DNA of 64,000 bases from Acidobacteriota bacterium (GCA_021817045.1 JAKAWG010000012.1:1-64000); one strand, 5' to 3'; positions 8,606 through 19,700 are shown, counted from the first letter of the stretch. Program-made: numbers and translations. The notes: a model not told the origin generated them from the letters alone.

Positions 8606-10219
8606 CTACAGCAGTCCTCCTGACGGCATTTTCTCGAGCATGAGCCGTTCGTCATGGTCGGGATCGTTCACCGCTTCGCTCTTGCCGGCGTCGAACACCA
8701 TGGTCGCCCGTTGTGAAGTGGTATAAGCCGGCCACTCCAGCCCTTGCTGACTCGGATCTCCTTTCCGGGCAAAGACCGCCCAAGCGGCGCTGAGCTGTCG
8801 CGAAAGCTGTTCGGACTCCGGGTAAAATGCGAGCCGCATGACCAAGGGAAGCTCGGCGGTGTGAAAGGCCCGCAACTCGCCACCCAAAACCGGCGTGCTC
8901 CACTGGAAGTAATATACGAACACCTTGGCTTTGCCCTGCGCGAGTTGGAGTTCTGCCTGCTGAGCCACGTGCTGGCGCATTCCGCGGTCGCTCGCGATAC
9001 GGAAGTACAGATCGCTCGGGGTATCCTTGGGATGGTCGCGGTGATAGAGGGCGAGCAACGAATCTACTTTTTCCGCAGGAACGCCAGCGTTCACCAGCGC
9101 GACGCGCAATTCGCGTTCGTCAAGGTGGAAGAGAGCTTGGTTCTTCAAGGAAAAGAGCGTCGTTTCATCTTTGCAATTCCCGATAATCATGGAAATGTCC
9201 GCCGAAACGGCCGGCGCGACAGGCTCCCAGGGCTGCCGCGGGATGGAGTGGCCGTCCACGACGGGACCGGGCTCCAAAGGGTTCGTCCCGCCTGCATCGA
9301 AAAGATCGGCCGCCGCAACCTTTTGGAGGTCGCCTACCCGGGTCAATCGCAGCTTCGCCATCATCGCCCTCGCCGCCCTGGTCGCGCTTTCGGGATCGCC
9401 GATATGTAGCAAAGAGCCGCTTTCCACGATTGCCTTGTGAAAAAGGCCCTTCGCTGCGGGCATGCCCATCAGCGCGCTGATCTTGCCGCCGCCACCGGAT
9501 TCCCCAAGCACCGTGACATTTCCCGGATCACCGCCAAAATTGGTGATATTGTCGCGCACCCATTCCAGAGCGGCAATTAGATCGAGCTGCCCGGCATTGC
9601 CGACGGCATATTTGTCGCTCAACCCGCCGAGGTAGCTATAGCCGAAAACGTTCAGCCGATGATTGATGCCTACCAGCACAACACCCTGCTCGCGCACATG
9701 CCGGTCGCCGAACAGCGAGAGCACGCCCGACTCGGACGCGTATCCGCCGCCATGGATATAAACCATCACTGGCCGTTTCCCCCGCAGCCCGGTCGTTAAG
9801 ACGTTCAGCACCAGGCAGTTCTCGCTGTAGGGCGAGGTAGCGAGCTCCAGGCGGTCTCGCCGGCCTCCGCTGAAGTAGCCGCCAAGTGGTGGATTCAGGA
9901 AGATATTACCCGGTCCCTGGACGCATTGAGGCCCATTCACCGTGGCATCGCGCACGCCGCACCACTTTTCGGGCTTCGTCGGCGGCAGGAACCGCGCCGC
10001 GCCTTCCGTGGGGCCGCCATAGGGAATCCCCCGGAACATAGCAACTCTATTCACGGTAGCCCCGCGAACTCTCCCATAGGTTGTTTCGGCGGTGAGTGGA
10101 GCGTCGTCCTCAGCAGCAGAAACCTGCCAGCGGCCAGTGCTGGCGAGCGCCGCGCCGCCCGCCAAGGCTAGAAAAGCCCTCCGGGATAGAGCCGACGACC
10201 TCCTCGTGAAATCACCCAT
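8606..10219 (-). CDS. Secreted type-B carboxylesterase (alpha/beta hydrolase)
   Basis: The 537-residue enzyme starts at ATG 10219 behind AGGGGA. A Tat-like signal follows (SRRAFLALAGGAALA). It shows family landmarks in order: early FRGIPYGGP, SENCLVLNV, the oxyanion stretch VMVYIHGGGY, the nucleophile elbow GESGGGG (usually GESAGG), IIGNCKDETTLF for the acidic member and RAFHTAELPLV for the catalytic His. It should hydrolyse carboxylic esters in the periplasm or outside the cell. The natural substrate is not predictable. The Ala-to-Gly change beside the serine is a mild variation that probably keeps activity. The downstream partner is 79 bp from the NmrA-type gene but no operon logic is evident. 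Confidence 0.88.
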   Translation of the reverse strand: MGDFTRRSSALSRRAFLALAGGAALASTGRWQVSAAEDDAPLTAETTYGRVRGATVNRVAMFRGIPYGGPTEGAARFLPPTKPEKWCGVRDATVNGPQCVQGPGNIFLNPPLGGYFSGGRRDRLELATSPYSENCLVLNVLTTGLRGKRPVMVYIHGGGYASESGVLSLFGDRHVREQGVVLVGINHRLNVFGYSYLGGLSDKYAVGNAGQLDLIAALEWVRDNITNFGGDPGNVTVLGESGGGGKISALMGMPAAKGLFHKAIVESGSLLHIGDPESATRAARAMMAKLRLTRVGDLQKVAAADLFDAGGTNPLEPGPVVDGHSIPRQPWEPVAPAVSADISMIIGNCKDETTLFSLKNQALFHLDERELRVALVNAGVPAEKVDSLLALYHRDHPKDTPSDLYFRIASDRGMRQHVAQQAELQLAQGKAKVFVYYFQWSTPVLGGELRAFHTAELPLVMRLAFYPESEQLSRQLSAAWAVFARKGDPSQQGLEWPAYTTSQRATMVFDAGKSEAVNDPDHDERLMLEKMPSGGLL

Positions 10220-10298
10220 AAATAAATTTCCCCTACGGTTGCTGATCGGCCTTAGGATGTCTTCCACTGCCGAAAGAGCCTATCAACACTGATCAGAC

Positions 10299-11162
10299 CT
10301 ACATGAAATCCGAGGCGTGGTCACGAGCCCATTCACCAAACGATCTTGCGCGCCCGGTTACTGCTTCGGCGGTCGCAGGCTTCGGAAGCGCCCTCGGATC
10401 AAACGAAATCTTAACATCAAGCTGGGAGACGTTACCCCCATAGTCTGTAAACCCTAACAGGAAATCGGCGTTCGCGGCCGCAAATCCGCCCTGCGCACGA
10501 TATATTTCTCGTGCGCGCTCTGGTGTGACCTGTTCGAAACGGATAGCGGAACCGATCGCCTGCGAAATCGCCTGGGCCTGTTCGCGATGGCTAATCAGCT
10601 CGGGCCCGTTCAGTGTGTAGGCCTTGTACGCGTACCTGTCGGCTGTCAGGACCAACGCGGCCGCATCAGCCACATCCTGTTCGTGTACAGGGTACCGGGC
10701 CGCATCTGGAAAGGGATCGCGGACGACGCGTTCGGCGCGAATTGACGGACCCCAGAGCCATAGCTTGTTAAGCATGAACTCGCCCGGACGTATGTGCGTC
10801 CACTCAAGTCCGGAGTCCTGTACGGCCTGCTCCACCGGGAGATGAAATTTGGTGTCTGCTCCATATTCCACCGCGCCCGAGGAAAGCACCACGGTGCGGC
10901 GGACTCCACTTTCCTTGGCCAGTGCCACGACCTGGCGCGCTGTCGCCGGCGCCGGAAATAGGTACATTCGTTCGACGCCGCGAAACGCCGGGGCAAGTGA
11001 CAGCGGCCGCGATAGGTCTCCTTCTACTACCTCCACGCCCGCCGGGAACAGGGCTTTACTCGATGTCCGAGTCAGTGCGCGGACGCGAACACCCGCGTTG
11101 ACAAGGGCAGTCACAACTCGCCGACCGACGTTACCCGTAGCCCCCGTGACCAGAATCAACAT
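10299..11162 (-). CDS. NmrA-like / atypical SDR NAD(P)-binding protein
   Basis: This 287-residue protein begins MLILVTGATGNVGRRVVTAL, with the GATGxxG dinucleotide-binding loop of atypical short-chain dehydrogenases. Sequence further on (VVEGDLSRP, VVLSSGAVEYG, WTHIRPGEFMLN and YPVHEQDVADAAALVL) matches the NmrA/YtfG-type NAD(P)H:quinone oxidoreductase or redox-sensor group. No classical YxxxK pair is present, as is usual for this subgroup, so a sensor role is as likely as catalysis. The start was set at ATG 11162, which has GAGGAG about 8 bases upstream. A longer frame exists but has no such support. Confidence 0.85.
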   Translation of the reverse strand: MLILVTGATGNVGRRVVTALVNAGVRVRALTRTSSKALFPAGVEVVEGDLSRPLSLAPAFRGVERMYLFPAPATARQVVALAKESGVRRTVVLSSGAVEYGADTKFHLPVEQAVQDSGLEWTHIRPGEFMLNKLWLWGPSIRAERVVRDPFPDAARYPVHEQDVADAAALVLTADRYAYKAYTLNGPELISHREQAQAISQAIGSAIRFEQVTPERAREIYRAQGGFAAANADFLLGFTDYGGNVSQLDVKISFDPRALPKPATAEAVTGRARSFGEWARDHASDFM

Positions 11163-11346
11163 TTGCCGCAACTCCTCCACAGAACTTGCTGCACTCCGGA
11201 GTTCAGCAGCCGGAGAACCCGAGATTCTACGAGCGTCGCTCAATTAATGCGTTGGCGGCTTTGTGCTGCTACCACCGTGCTGACCAGGCTGGACTGGGGC
11301 AAGTCAAATTCAAGCACTGCAGCATGGCGGTGAGCTTTCCCTCACC

Positions 11347-12383
11347 TCACAGTCCGTGAAACATTGAATCACCGCTGACCGGAAATTTCCAGGCCTCATA
11401 GGAAAGAACCGAGGTGTCTTCGCCCGCTGTTCCGCAAAGCCCGGTCAAATTGAAGTCGGCCGGTGCGTAGGTCTGCGTAGGTTGAGGGATGCCGGTAAGA
11501 CCGTGCTAGCCGAGAATGCAGCAATTGAACAGATTGTTTACCGGCGACGCCCACACAACGTGATGAACGAGAAACATCGGAAAATTGGCTGCGTTAACCC
11601 CGCGCGGTGAGTGCAGGAAGGATCGTACCCGCAAGATAAGCATCAAACTAGTTGATGTCCACTATCCCCTTCGGAGTACAGAAACAGGGAGGGCCGAGTG
11701 CAGTCGTCGCCAAGGCGAGCCCCTCACCCGGGGGGAAAATGGATAACAAGTGGGCCGAGGAACCGGACAGGACCGAGCAAGGCATGGTAGAGATTGCGAT
11801 CGAAGCCGAGAACCTTCCAGAAATTCCCTCGCTGAAAGGCGTCGGTATACTGCGTCCTGCCCACAATCGTTCCGCCGAAATCAAGCGTAGCCGGATTGAG
11901 AATGGACGATGCCTGAACCAGCTTCGTGGGAACATTATTCGGCGCTGCCAGGCAGGCCGTATCCGCCATGGACGGATCAAAAGCAGTGATGCCTGGCCGG
12001 GTGGTGACCATCCTGCTCTTGGGGTTAAAGCTTACGCTGGCCATGCTTGTGACAATGACTAGCGGGACGAAGGTGGTGGGGACGCTGCCGGGACTGTCAA
12101 ACGGGTCGCGACCTAGCATCACGCCCTGGTGATAATCGCCGTCCCTCGACGAGGGAACATCGAACGCCTGTCAGGGGAGGGTTGGCCGCGTCGCTGCTGG
12201 GGAAGCCATCGCACTTTCCATGGCGCCTTCTATCGTTTCTAAATCAACGCCCTTCGCGCGCCGGACCGTGAAATAACCCTTCAACCGTTGCCGAGTCGCC
12301 TGTTTCTGGCCGGACGCCGCGATCGCTTCGGCGCAAAAGACGATCGTACCCAGCAACAAGATTCATTGGGTCTTGCTATACAC
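11347..12383 (-). pseudogene. Secreted acidobacterial protein, decayed by stops and a frameshift
   Basis: A GTG at 12383 with an AGGAGGT site would begin MYSKTQ*ILLLGTIVFCAEA, a signal peptide broken by TGA at 12363-12365. The same frame continues through a second TGA (12171-12173) into DGDYHQGVMLGRD, VPTTFVPLVIVTS and TQYTDAFQRGNFWKVLGF, then TAG (11648-11650). A one-base shift near 11605 restores VNAANFPMFLVHHVVW, followed by TAG (11506-11508), and the frame ends at 11347. The patterns recall a group of large secreted acidobacterial proteins of unknown role. Five independent lesions make a sequencing error unlikely as the sole cause. Function unknown. Confidence 0.65.
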
Positions 12384-12658
12384 AGCCCACCTCCTGGCTC
12401 TTTCCTGGATTTGAGTATTTGTGACGTGCGATCAGAGCAGCGACCGATTACCGGGTGGGTAATATAGCACAATAAAATGGGGCAGGAAGATCAGACCAAA
12501 ACAGGATGCTCCAAAGTCGCCGGGGCGTAGCGGGAGTTCGCGAGTCACGTTGACGTGGACACGGTGTGGGTAGACCACAACTGGCGGGAGAAACCCGCCT
12601 CTGCACCGCAACTTAACCCGGCGCGCGGGTCTTCGGGAGAGACGCTGCGGCCGGGCGG

Positions 12659-13714
12659 TTAAGGATTCAATTGCCGCCAGACGGCCCCGTAGCTTGCGCG
12701 ATAATTACCATTGTTTGGCTGGATGCTGGCAGCGATCTTGAATTCGTTGAGAGCCTGCAGCTTTTCGCCTTCTTTCAGGAGGGCGTAGCCAAGGCCCGCG
12801 TGCGCCGTCGCATTGTGCGGGTCCAAGTGCAGCGCTTTCCTGTACTCCCGTGCCGATCCTCGCGCGTCGCCTCGCCGGAGCAGTGTCAGGCCCATGGCGC
12901 AGAGGGCGTCTTGATCCACTGGATCGAGTTGCAAAGCCTGGTGAAAGCGAGCCTCGGCGGCGGCATAATCCTTCAGGCCGTAAAGCGCGGCGCCCAGCCC
13001 ATACAGCGCTTTTTCGTCGTCCGGGAGAAGACCGAGCGTCGCCCGATATTGTCTCGCCGCAGCCGCAAAATTGCCCCTTGCAAGCAGCGCGCTGGCGAGA
13101 TTGTAGTGAGTGGGCGCAGAGTCTGGAGCCAGGTGCAACGCAAGACGATATTCAACGATGGCGGCATCCCATCTTCGCTCTCCGCTTAGCGCGCGCCCGA
13201 GATAGAAGTGCGCCGCCGGATCCGAGGGGTTCAGGTCAACCGACTGCTGAAGTTCCGTTACGGCCTTCGTCCACAAACCAGCATCCAGCAGCCGTTCGCC
13301 TTGAACGCAGTGCTGCTTCGCCGCCAGGCGTTTGTCGGCAAAGGCCTTCGCCCCGGCTGAAAGTCCCGTCGAAACGGGTTTCGGCTCAGGCCTCGCTTGC
13401 GCTTTAGGCGGACTCCGCCTCTCAGGCGCGGGAAGGCTTGCGGCTTGGAGCTCATCCAGCAGTACGGGCTTCGCGCCCGCTGTCTGCAGTTGTTTGAGAA
13501 AGCCTTTTGAGACGTGAAAGTCGATGCCTCGGTTGCGAACCAACTTAGCAACTCGCACGCTCGCCACATCTCCGCGGACGAGGCCGACGATCTGCCGTTT
13601 GTCTAGTGGTTTTGCCTGGGTTGCCGCAAGCGCGGCCGGGACCAAGCCCGCCAGCGCAAAGTACAAGACGAGCCTGCACTTCAAGGGGTGAAGTCGAGTG
13701 GTTAGGACATTCAT
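12659..13714 (-). CDS. Periplasmic tetratricopeptide-repeat protein
   Basis: The 351-residue product starts at ATG 13714 behind GGAGGT and has a signal peptide (VLYFALAGLVPAALAA). After a Pro/Lys-rich linker it carries about six TPR units from residue 140 to the end, for example AAHFYLGRALSGERRWDAAI, THYNLASALLARGNFAAAAR, ALYGLGAALYGLKDYAAAEA and AHAGLGYALLKEGEKLQALN. TPRs form a scaffold for protein contacts. The gene lies 31 bp after the pseudokinase gene, whose own end also has a TPR, so the two are probably one transcription unit and may act together. No enzymatic domain was seen. Confidence 0.82.
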   Translation of the reverse strand: MNVLTTRLHPLKCRLVLYFALAGLVPAALAATQAKPLDKRQIVGLVRGDVASVRVAKLVRNRGIDFHVSKGFLKQLQTAGAKPVLLDELQAASLPAPERRSPPKAQARPEPKPVSTGLSAGAKAFADKRLAAKQHCVQGERLLDAGLWTKAVTELQQSVDLNPSDPAAHFYLGRALSGERRWDAAIVEYRLALHLAPDSAPTHYNLASALLARGNFAAAARQYRATLGLLPDDEKALYGLGAALYGLKDYAAAEARFHQALQLDPVDQDALCAMGLTLLRRGDARGSAREYRKALHLDPHNATAHAGLGYALLKEGEKLQALNEFKIAASIQPNNGNYRASYGAVWRQLNP

Positions 13715-13745
13715 TTTCCACCTCCACTCCGGCCCCTCCGCCGGA

Positions 13746-15479
13746 CTAGTGAGCGCTGAGAAATTTCGCTTCGGCCGCCTTGGCCCTCTTGGCACGGGTA
13801 ATATCGGCCTGCAGCGTAGGATTGTTCGGGTCGAGCGCCAAGCCGTCCTGAAAGGCGTGAATGGCGTCGTCATAATCGCCGTTTCGGAAGAAGAACTCGC
13901 CCTTGGTGACGTCTTGCTGAACGGCGTGAGTCCTGGCAGCCACCGACATGCGTGCCTGGCGCGCGGTTGGTTTGTGTTTGGAAACGGAACGCAATGGAGC
14001 GGCTTCCTTTGATGCGGCCGGCCCGGCCGGGCGCGGAACGTCCGCCGGAGGCGCCGCCTGCGCGCTAGGCTGGGAGGCACGCGGCAAGGGGGTTTGCTTC
14101 GGACTTTCTTGCGTGGAAGCTGGTGTTGGCTGGAGGCGAGTGATTGCCGACGTGACACGGGACTTCACGTAGCTCGGCTTGAGCCATAGCCTTCCACCAT
14201 GGTACGCCAGCCAGCCGCCGCCGGCTGCAATGAACAGCACAACAACCGCAGCCTTGCGGTGCCCGCCAGATTTCTTTAAGGCCGGCGCGGCACGCTCGTA
14301 GCTTCCGAAGATGACGGAGCGCGGGATCGAAGTTGGCGGTTTCTTTGCCTCGGCCGTGTCAGGGGCGCGAAGGAGGTCCAAGTCGAACTCGGGTTGTTGT
14401 GCCTTGGGCACGAAGGCCGGCTCCTCCGCAGCGCTGCGGGGCAAGTCCACCCTAGGCTTCGCTGCGGGCACCCACTCGTCACCGAGAGCCGCCGGCCCCT
14501 CGGCGATGGCTTCCGCCGGTGCCTCACTTGGCCTTAAGGCGCTACTCGTCCAGCTTGTGACCACGGGGGACGATGGCACCGAAGCGTTCAGGGCCAGAGC
14601 CGGAGCTTCCGGCTCGACCGCGGCAGGCTCCTGCTTCTCCCACGGGCCGAGCTGATCGACAAGAACCGTGGCGCTTGCGGGACGTTCATCCCGGCGCTTC
14701 GCCAAGCATCTCATGACCAACGTCTTTACGACCTCAGGCACTTCCTGAAACTCATCCAGGCCAAGCGGCTCTGAAAAGACATGCGCCAACAACACCTCCA
14801 TCGTGCTTCGTCCCGTGAAGGGCAGGCGCCCGCTGAGCATCCGATAAAGAATTACGCCGAGCGCGTACACGTCGGCGCGCCCGTCCAGCGCGTCCGCGCT
14901 CGTGCCCAGGGCCTGTTCCGGCGAAATGTATGCCGGATTACCATTCATGGCGCGCTCGCCGCTCAGCGCGAGACGAGCCAAGTCTAAAAATGTGTCCTTC
15001 TTGGCGGCATACGTTCCAAACCCTAAGACCCTTACGTCCTCCAGACCTTTCCCCGTGAGAAGGACGTTTGACGGCTTGAGGTCGCCATGAATCACCCCGG
15101 CGTGGTGGGCCGCTTCGAGCGCCATGGCGATGCGCCGTGCAATGGAACAGGCGCGCGCGAGCTCCAGTGGCGAGCCAGTGCGAAGTACTTCCTCAAGAGT
15201 CGTTCCCGCCACGCGCGGTTGGACCAATACCACCCGGCCGTCGATCTCTTCAACCGCTTCCGGCATAACAACCAAAGGACACTTCGACGCACGCAAAGCG
15301 TCGAGCTCACGGCGCAGATTCTCGCGCCAAGCCCCGTCGGCTGCCGCCCCGAGATCCAAAACCTCAAGCACGCACTCCTGTCCGGAGTGCGCGTCCACGG
15401 CCAGGTAAGCGGGACCCAGTTCGCCACGAGCGGTTTCACCAAGGACGCGATAGCGCTCGCTGATGATTTGGCCAACCAT
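13746..15479 (-). CDS. Serine/threonine protein kinase-like membrane protein, probable pseudokinase
   Basis: The 577-residue protein has an N-terminal Hanks-type kinase fold (about residues 5-270), a Pro/Ala-rich linker, one membrane segment (AAVVVLFIAAGGGWLAYHG) and a C-terminal TPR-like hairpin (GEFFFRNGDYDDAIHAFQDG). Key catalytic positions are altered: the VAIK lysine is Glu (VLEVLD, residue 39) and DFG is GFG (residues 153-155). HRD is HGD but keeps the Asp in HGDLKPSN (131-138). The activation-loop end NPAYISPEQAL and ADVYALGVILYRMLSG are normal. Loss of both the ATP-anchoring Lys and the Mg-binding Asp argues for a signalling scaffold and not an active kinase. It probably signals with the adjacent TPR protein. 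Confidence 0.82.
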   Translation of the reverse strand: MVGQIISERYRVLGETARGELGPAYLAVDAHSGQECVLEVLDLGAAADGAWRENLRRELDALRASKCPLVVMPEAVEEIDGRVVLVQPRVAGTTLEEVLRTGSPLELARACSIARRIAMALEAAHHAGVIHGDLKPSNVLLTGKGLEDVRVLGFGTYAAKKDTFLDLARLALSGERAMNGNPAYISPEQALGTSADALDGRADVYALGVILYRMLSGRLPFTGRSTMEVLLAHVFSEPLGLDEFQEVPEVVKTLVMRCLAKRRDERPASATVLVDQLGPWEKQEPAAVEPEAPALALNASVPSSPVVTSWTSSALRPSEAPAEAIAEGPAALGDEWVPAAKPRVDLPRSAAEEPAFVPKAQQPEFDLDLLRAPDTAEAKKPPTSIPRSVIFGSYERAAPALKKSGGHRKAAVVVLFIAAGGGWLAYHGGRLWLKPSYVKSRVTSAITRLQPTPASTQESPKQTPLPRASQPSAQAAPPADVPRPAGPAASKEAAPLRSVSKHKPTARQARMSVAARTHAVQQDVTKGEFFFRNGDYDDAIHAFQDGLALDPNNPTLQADITRAKRAKAAEAKFLSAH

Positions 15480-15709
15480 CCCTATCAACGGCTTTCAGGT
15501 AATGATAATCGTAACGTCATATTTCCGGTTCTCCGCCGACCTTTCCCGGAACCGGCGCCAGAAATCAAGCATACCCCACTTCCCTTACTATACCAGAATT
15601 GCGGCGGGGGCACGTCCGCTCGGGTCAGATCCGATCCGGATGCTTCAATCCCAAGTTGCAATGGACACGCACCGCAGGTCGTTTGCTTGGTGCGCTCGAA
15701 TCATCTTCA

Positions 15710-16438
15710 TCACCTGCCAAACTTTCGGACGACGTCCGGCCAGAATTCTCTAAACAAGTTGCTCCCCGCGTTTCCGAGCAATGACATGCCTAGATTGAAA
15801 ACCGCTGTATCGGGAGTGCGAGCGGTGGGAGGGTAGTAGGTATTGGAGATTGCGCTGGCCGTCGCGCTGGCAAGCACCGTGGACACGTTCAACTGCTCGT
15901 GTCCGTTATCGCCTCGCCGGATGACAACTCGTGATAGTGCGTAACGTATACGGCGAAAAATCGACCCCGTGCCCCGGCGGAAATAGCGCGGATCCTGATG
16001 GAACAGCGACGGATAAACGAAGTTGCCCAACATGCTCTCCGAGGCACCGTCCAGATACGATGCTCCCCACTGCTTCACGTAACCGAAGCTGCCGTGGCCG
16101 ATCCTCTTTTGAACTTCGATGCCTCGATAATATTCAGCCTTGAACGCCGCCTTGGCCGGCTCAACTGGATTCACGAACTCTTTCACTGCCAGTCGGAATT
16201 TCTGGCCGACCGTCAGGGGCGGCACGCTTTCTTCGCTCACCACTCCGTAGGTGGACAGAAAGTGCAGAATGTTCCGATGGTTCTTTCGAGCGGCAGAGGC
16301 GCTTGAAGTGCTGTTCGCACGCTGAGGCAGCTTCGGAGTTGCGCCAGCCGCTGCGCTGCAAGTCAAGGCGAGAGCCACCAGGCCCATAAGCAGGGCGCGG
16401 CCCCGTCGCTGACGCGTCGATTTGCGTTTTAATTCCAC
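15710..16438 (-). CDS. Exported protein of unknown function
   Basis: The product has a basic N-terminus, a hydrophobic export segment (LLMGLVALALTCSAAAGA) and a mature domain of about 200 residues with GHGSFGYVKQWGASYLDGAS, FVYPSLFHQDPRYFRRGTGS and SNTYYPPTARTPDTAVFN. The alternation of small and aromatic residues and the basic RRIRYALSR stretch suggest an envelope protein, a type met repeatedly in acidobacterial genomes without assigned role. GTG 16438 is the chosen start because it leaves a sensible signal peptide; an in-frame ATG at 16546 would add 36 residues. Neighbours give no functional hint. Confidence 0.6.
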   Translation of the reverse strand: MELKRKSTRQRRGRALLMGLVALALTCSAAAGATPKLPQRANSTSSASAARKNHRNILHFLSTYGVVSEESVPPLTVGQKFRLAVKEFVNPVEPAKAAFKAEYYRGIEVQKRIGHGSFGYVKQWGASYLDGASESMLGNFVYPSLFHQDPRYFRRGTGSIFRRIRYALSRVVIRRGDNGHEQLNVSTVLASATASAISNTYYPPTARTPDTAVFNLGMSLLGNAGSNLFREFWPDVVRKFGR

Positions 16439-16670
16439 TCTCGCTGTCAAGATTCCAGTATATACAGGGCGTCCTAAATCCGCGAAGCACTTCTGCTGGA
16501 GTCTCGCCCTAACAAGCGAAGGGAGCCTCCGCAACGTGGATTTCAAGACCTCTCACGCCGTAGAGATGGCAGGAATTTCGAATCCCATTTTGCGGGGTAT
16601 TACGTTGCTCGAGTACCAGAAATCTATTATCCAAGCCCAGAAGAACGTATGAAATACGCCGAAAAAATAC

Positions 16671-16700
16671 TTGACGCCAACCCGAATGGAGTGGTATCAA
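16671..16700 (+). promoter_or_regulatory. Candidate sigma-70 promoter for the TonB-dependent receptor
   Basis: TTGACG (16671-16676) and TATCAA (16695-16700) are 18 bp apart and lie about 70 bp before the chosen start of the receptor gene. The -35 box matches 5 of 6 and the -10 box 4 of 6 of the consensus. There is no further support. Confidence 0.35.
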
Positions 16701-16770
16701 CTCCGAATAAGGAATATCGTCCGACTGTCGGAACGAAAGGAAAGACTTAATGTCGGAGGAGGGCAAGGCA

Positions 16771-19700
16771 ATGGCACGATCAAAACACTTGATTTTTGCG
16801 CTGGTGGCTTCGCTCATTATTGCTGGTTCCGGGTGGGCGCAAGTGAGCCGCGGAACGATCACCGGAATTGTGACGGACCCGAGTGGTGCGGTAATTCCCG
16901 GCGTGACGATCAAGATCACGAACGTAGCGACCGGCGTGTCGGACGTGCTGAAGACCAACGGGAGCGGCGTGTATTCGGTTCCGAACTTGCCGGCAGGCAC
17001 ATATAGCCTGACCGCGCAGCAGAAAGGCTTCAAGATTTACTCTCGGACGGATGTCCCCCTTCCAGTAGGCGAGACAGTGCGCGTGGATTTCGAGTTGACC
17101 GTTGGTGCAGCCACGCAGAAGGTAACGGTGACTGCTCCGGTTCCTTTGCTCAAGCGCGACACCTCCGACCTCGGCACCGAGGTTACCAGCCGCGAGGTGG
17201 AACAACTGCCTCTGACCAGCTTCGGCGATCAGCGGACACCGGCAACGTTCATGCAGTTGGCGCCAGGCGTCACCGGCCACGGCCCATCGAATGATAATAG
17301 TCAGGGGATGAGCCGGACAATGAGCACTGCGGTGAGCGGCAGCGCGGTTAGCAGTACAACGATATCGCTGGACGGCGCGGACATTCCAACCCTCGCCGAG
17401 TTCGAGGGCGATTTGCGCGCCCTGCAGATTCCACCCGATGCGATTCAAGAATTCAAGCTGGAGTCCATCATGGCCCCGGCCCAATACGGAAGGACCGGCG
17501 GTGGGCAGGCCAGCTTTGTGGTGAAGTCGGGAACCAACCAGATTCACGGCACGGCTTACGAATTTCTCCGCAACGACGCCTTGGACGCACGGAATTTCTT
17601 TCAGCCTGCCGTTACACCCTACAAGCAGAACGAATTCGGCGTCAACGCGGGTGGGCCGATTAAGAAAAACAAGGCCTTCATTTTTGGCTGGTATGATGGC
17701 TTCCGGCTGTCGCAAGGCGTGGCAACCGGCCTGGATACCGTGCCCACTCTCGCAATGAGGAACGGCGACTTCACCGACTACGGCACCACGACGAACGGAG
17801 TCTTCACGCAGACCCCACTCTACGATCCCACGACACATACAACCTGCGGGCCAGAGATTTGCAACAACGTCGTTAACTCAGCTTACTTTTCTCCGGTATC
17901 CACAAAGGTCCTTGCATTAATTCCGAAGCCGAGTAACACAGACCCGTTTCAGGTGGTCAACAACTACACCAATGGAGTAGTTAATCCGGAGAACATCGAC
18001 GAATGGGGCCTGAAGGGCGACTATGTGATTAATGAAAAGAACCGTTTGAGCGTGGAGTATGACAATGGAAACAATACCACGCCAAATATCAACATCATGC
18101 CCGTGCCATTGGAGGGTGGCCAACCGCAAGTCAACAGGTCGCGGAATGCCCGCATCAACTACAACATGATCCTCAAGCCCAACGTGATCAATCAGGTGAC
18201 GCTGGCGTGGAACCTCTGGACAAACGGGACCGAGCCGGTCACGAACTTTGGCGGGCGGTCAAATTGGGACCAATACTTGGGACTTAAGGGGTTCACTCCG
18301 AACCCCACCTGGACATTCCCTCACATCGTCATCAATGGTTTCTCCTTCGATGGCGGCGGCCAGGGTGGGTTTGACACACAGCACTTTACAGAGATTGACG
18401 ACAACCTGAGCTGGATTAAGGGAAAGCACTCGGCCATGTTCGGGTTCGAATTCATGAGAGGGGCCGACAACGGTGTAAACCCCGGCCTCACTGCGGGCTA
18501 CTTCTTTTTCAACCCTTACGAGACCGGCATTCCCAGCAATCCGGACAGCGGCATCAGTTACGCCAGCTTCCTGCTAGGCCTGTCGGATCAGACCCAGGAA
18601 TATTATTTCAACGTGCCAAATTACGCGCGGAACAACTATTTCGGAGCCTTCGGCCAAGACAATTACAAAATAACCAAAAAGCTCACACTGAACCTGGGCC
18701 TTCGCTGGGATGTCTTTACTCCAGACGTCCACAAGTACAACCAGAAGTCCTGGTTTAGTCCGACGCTGCCAAACCCCGGCGCCGGCAACCTGCCTGGTGC
18801 GCTGCAGTTCGCTAACGCAGCAAACCCCTCCGGCGTGAATACGTACTACAACGACATCTCGCCGCGCATTGGGCTGGCTTACGCCCTGAACAGCAAGACC
18901 GTGATCCGGGCCGGCTATGGAATTTTCTATTCCCAAGGCAATGCCAATCGCCTGGACCGAGGAGCATACGTCCAGGGCTACAACGGAAGCCAGGTATTGA
19001 CTTCCCCTAATGGCGGAGTAACGCCCGCGTTTAATTGGACTACGGACACGCTACCGCCGTTTTCACTCAGCCTCACCCCTTCGTCCTTGCTCGGCCAGAG
19101 CCTGATTGCGCTCTACCCCACGGACGGCCTTTCCCCTTACATGCAGAACTATACACTCGATGTTGAGCGCCAGTTGCCGGGCCAGATGATGCTGAGCGTC
19201 GCCTACGTTGGGAACAGAGGCACGCACCTGTCGAGCCGGCTGATGCCCACCACTCAGATGCCCCCGCAATACTTACCGCTGGGCAGCACGATGATCAACG
19301 GGACGTCAGCGCTTTTCACGTCCATCGCCGATCCGACCGTCCAGGCACTGCCGGTGGTGCAGGCAATGCCCGTCGATCCGGCGACCGGGGATCACGCGCC
19401 TTTCACGGGTTTCCAATCGCTTTACGATGGCGGGGCCACGCTTGGTCAGGCGCTGCGACAGTTTCCGCAATACCAAGGCGGCGTGACTCGGTATTACGAA
19501 GGGGTGGGTATCTCCGATTACAACGCCTTGCAAGTCAAGTTGACCAAGCAATTTTCGAACGGCCTAACGCTTTTGGCATCGTACGCTTGGTCGAAAACAC
19601 TTACTGACGCGGGCTCCATCTTTTCCACCTTCTCCTCCGAATTTGGCTCTAACGACGTTTGGAATGCGCGAACGCAATATGCCTACTCGTTCGAGGATAT

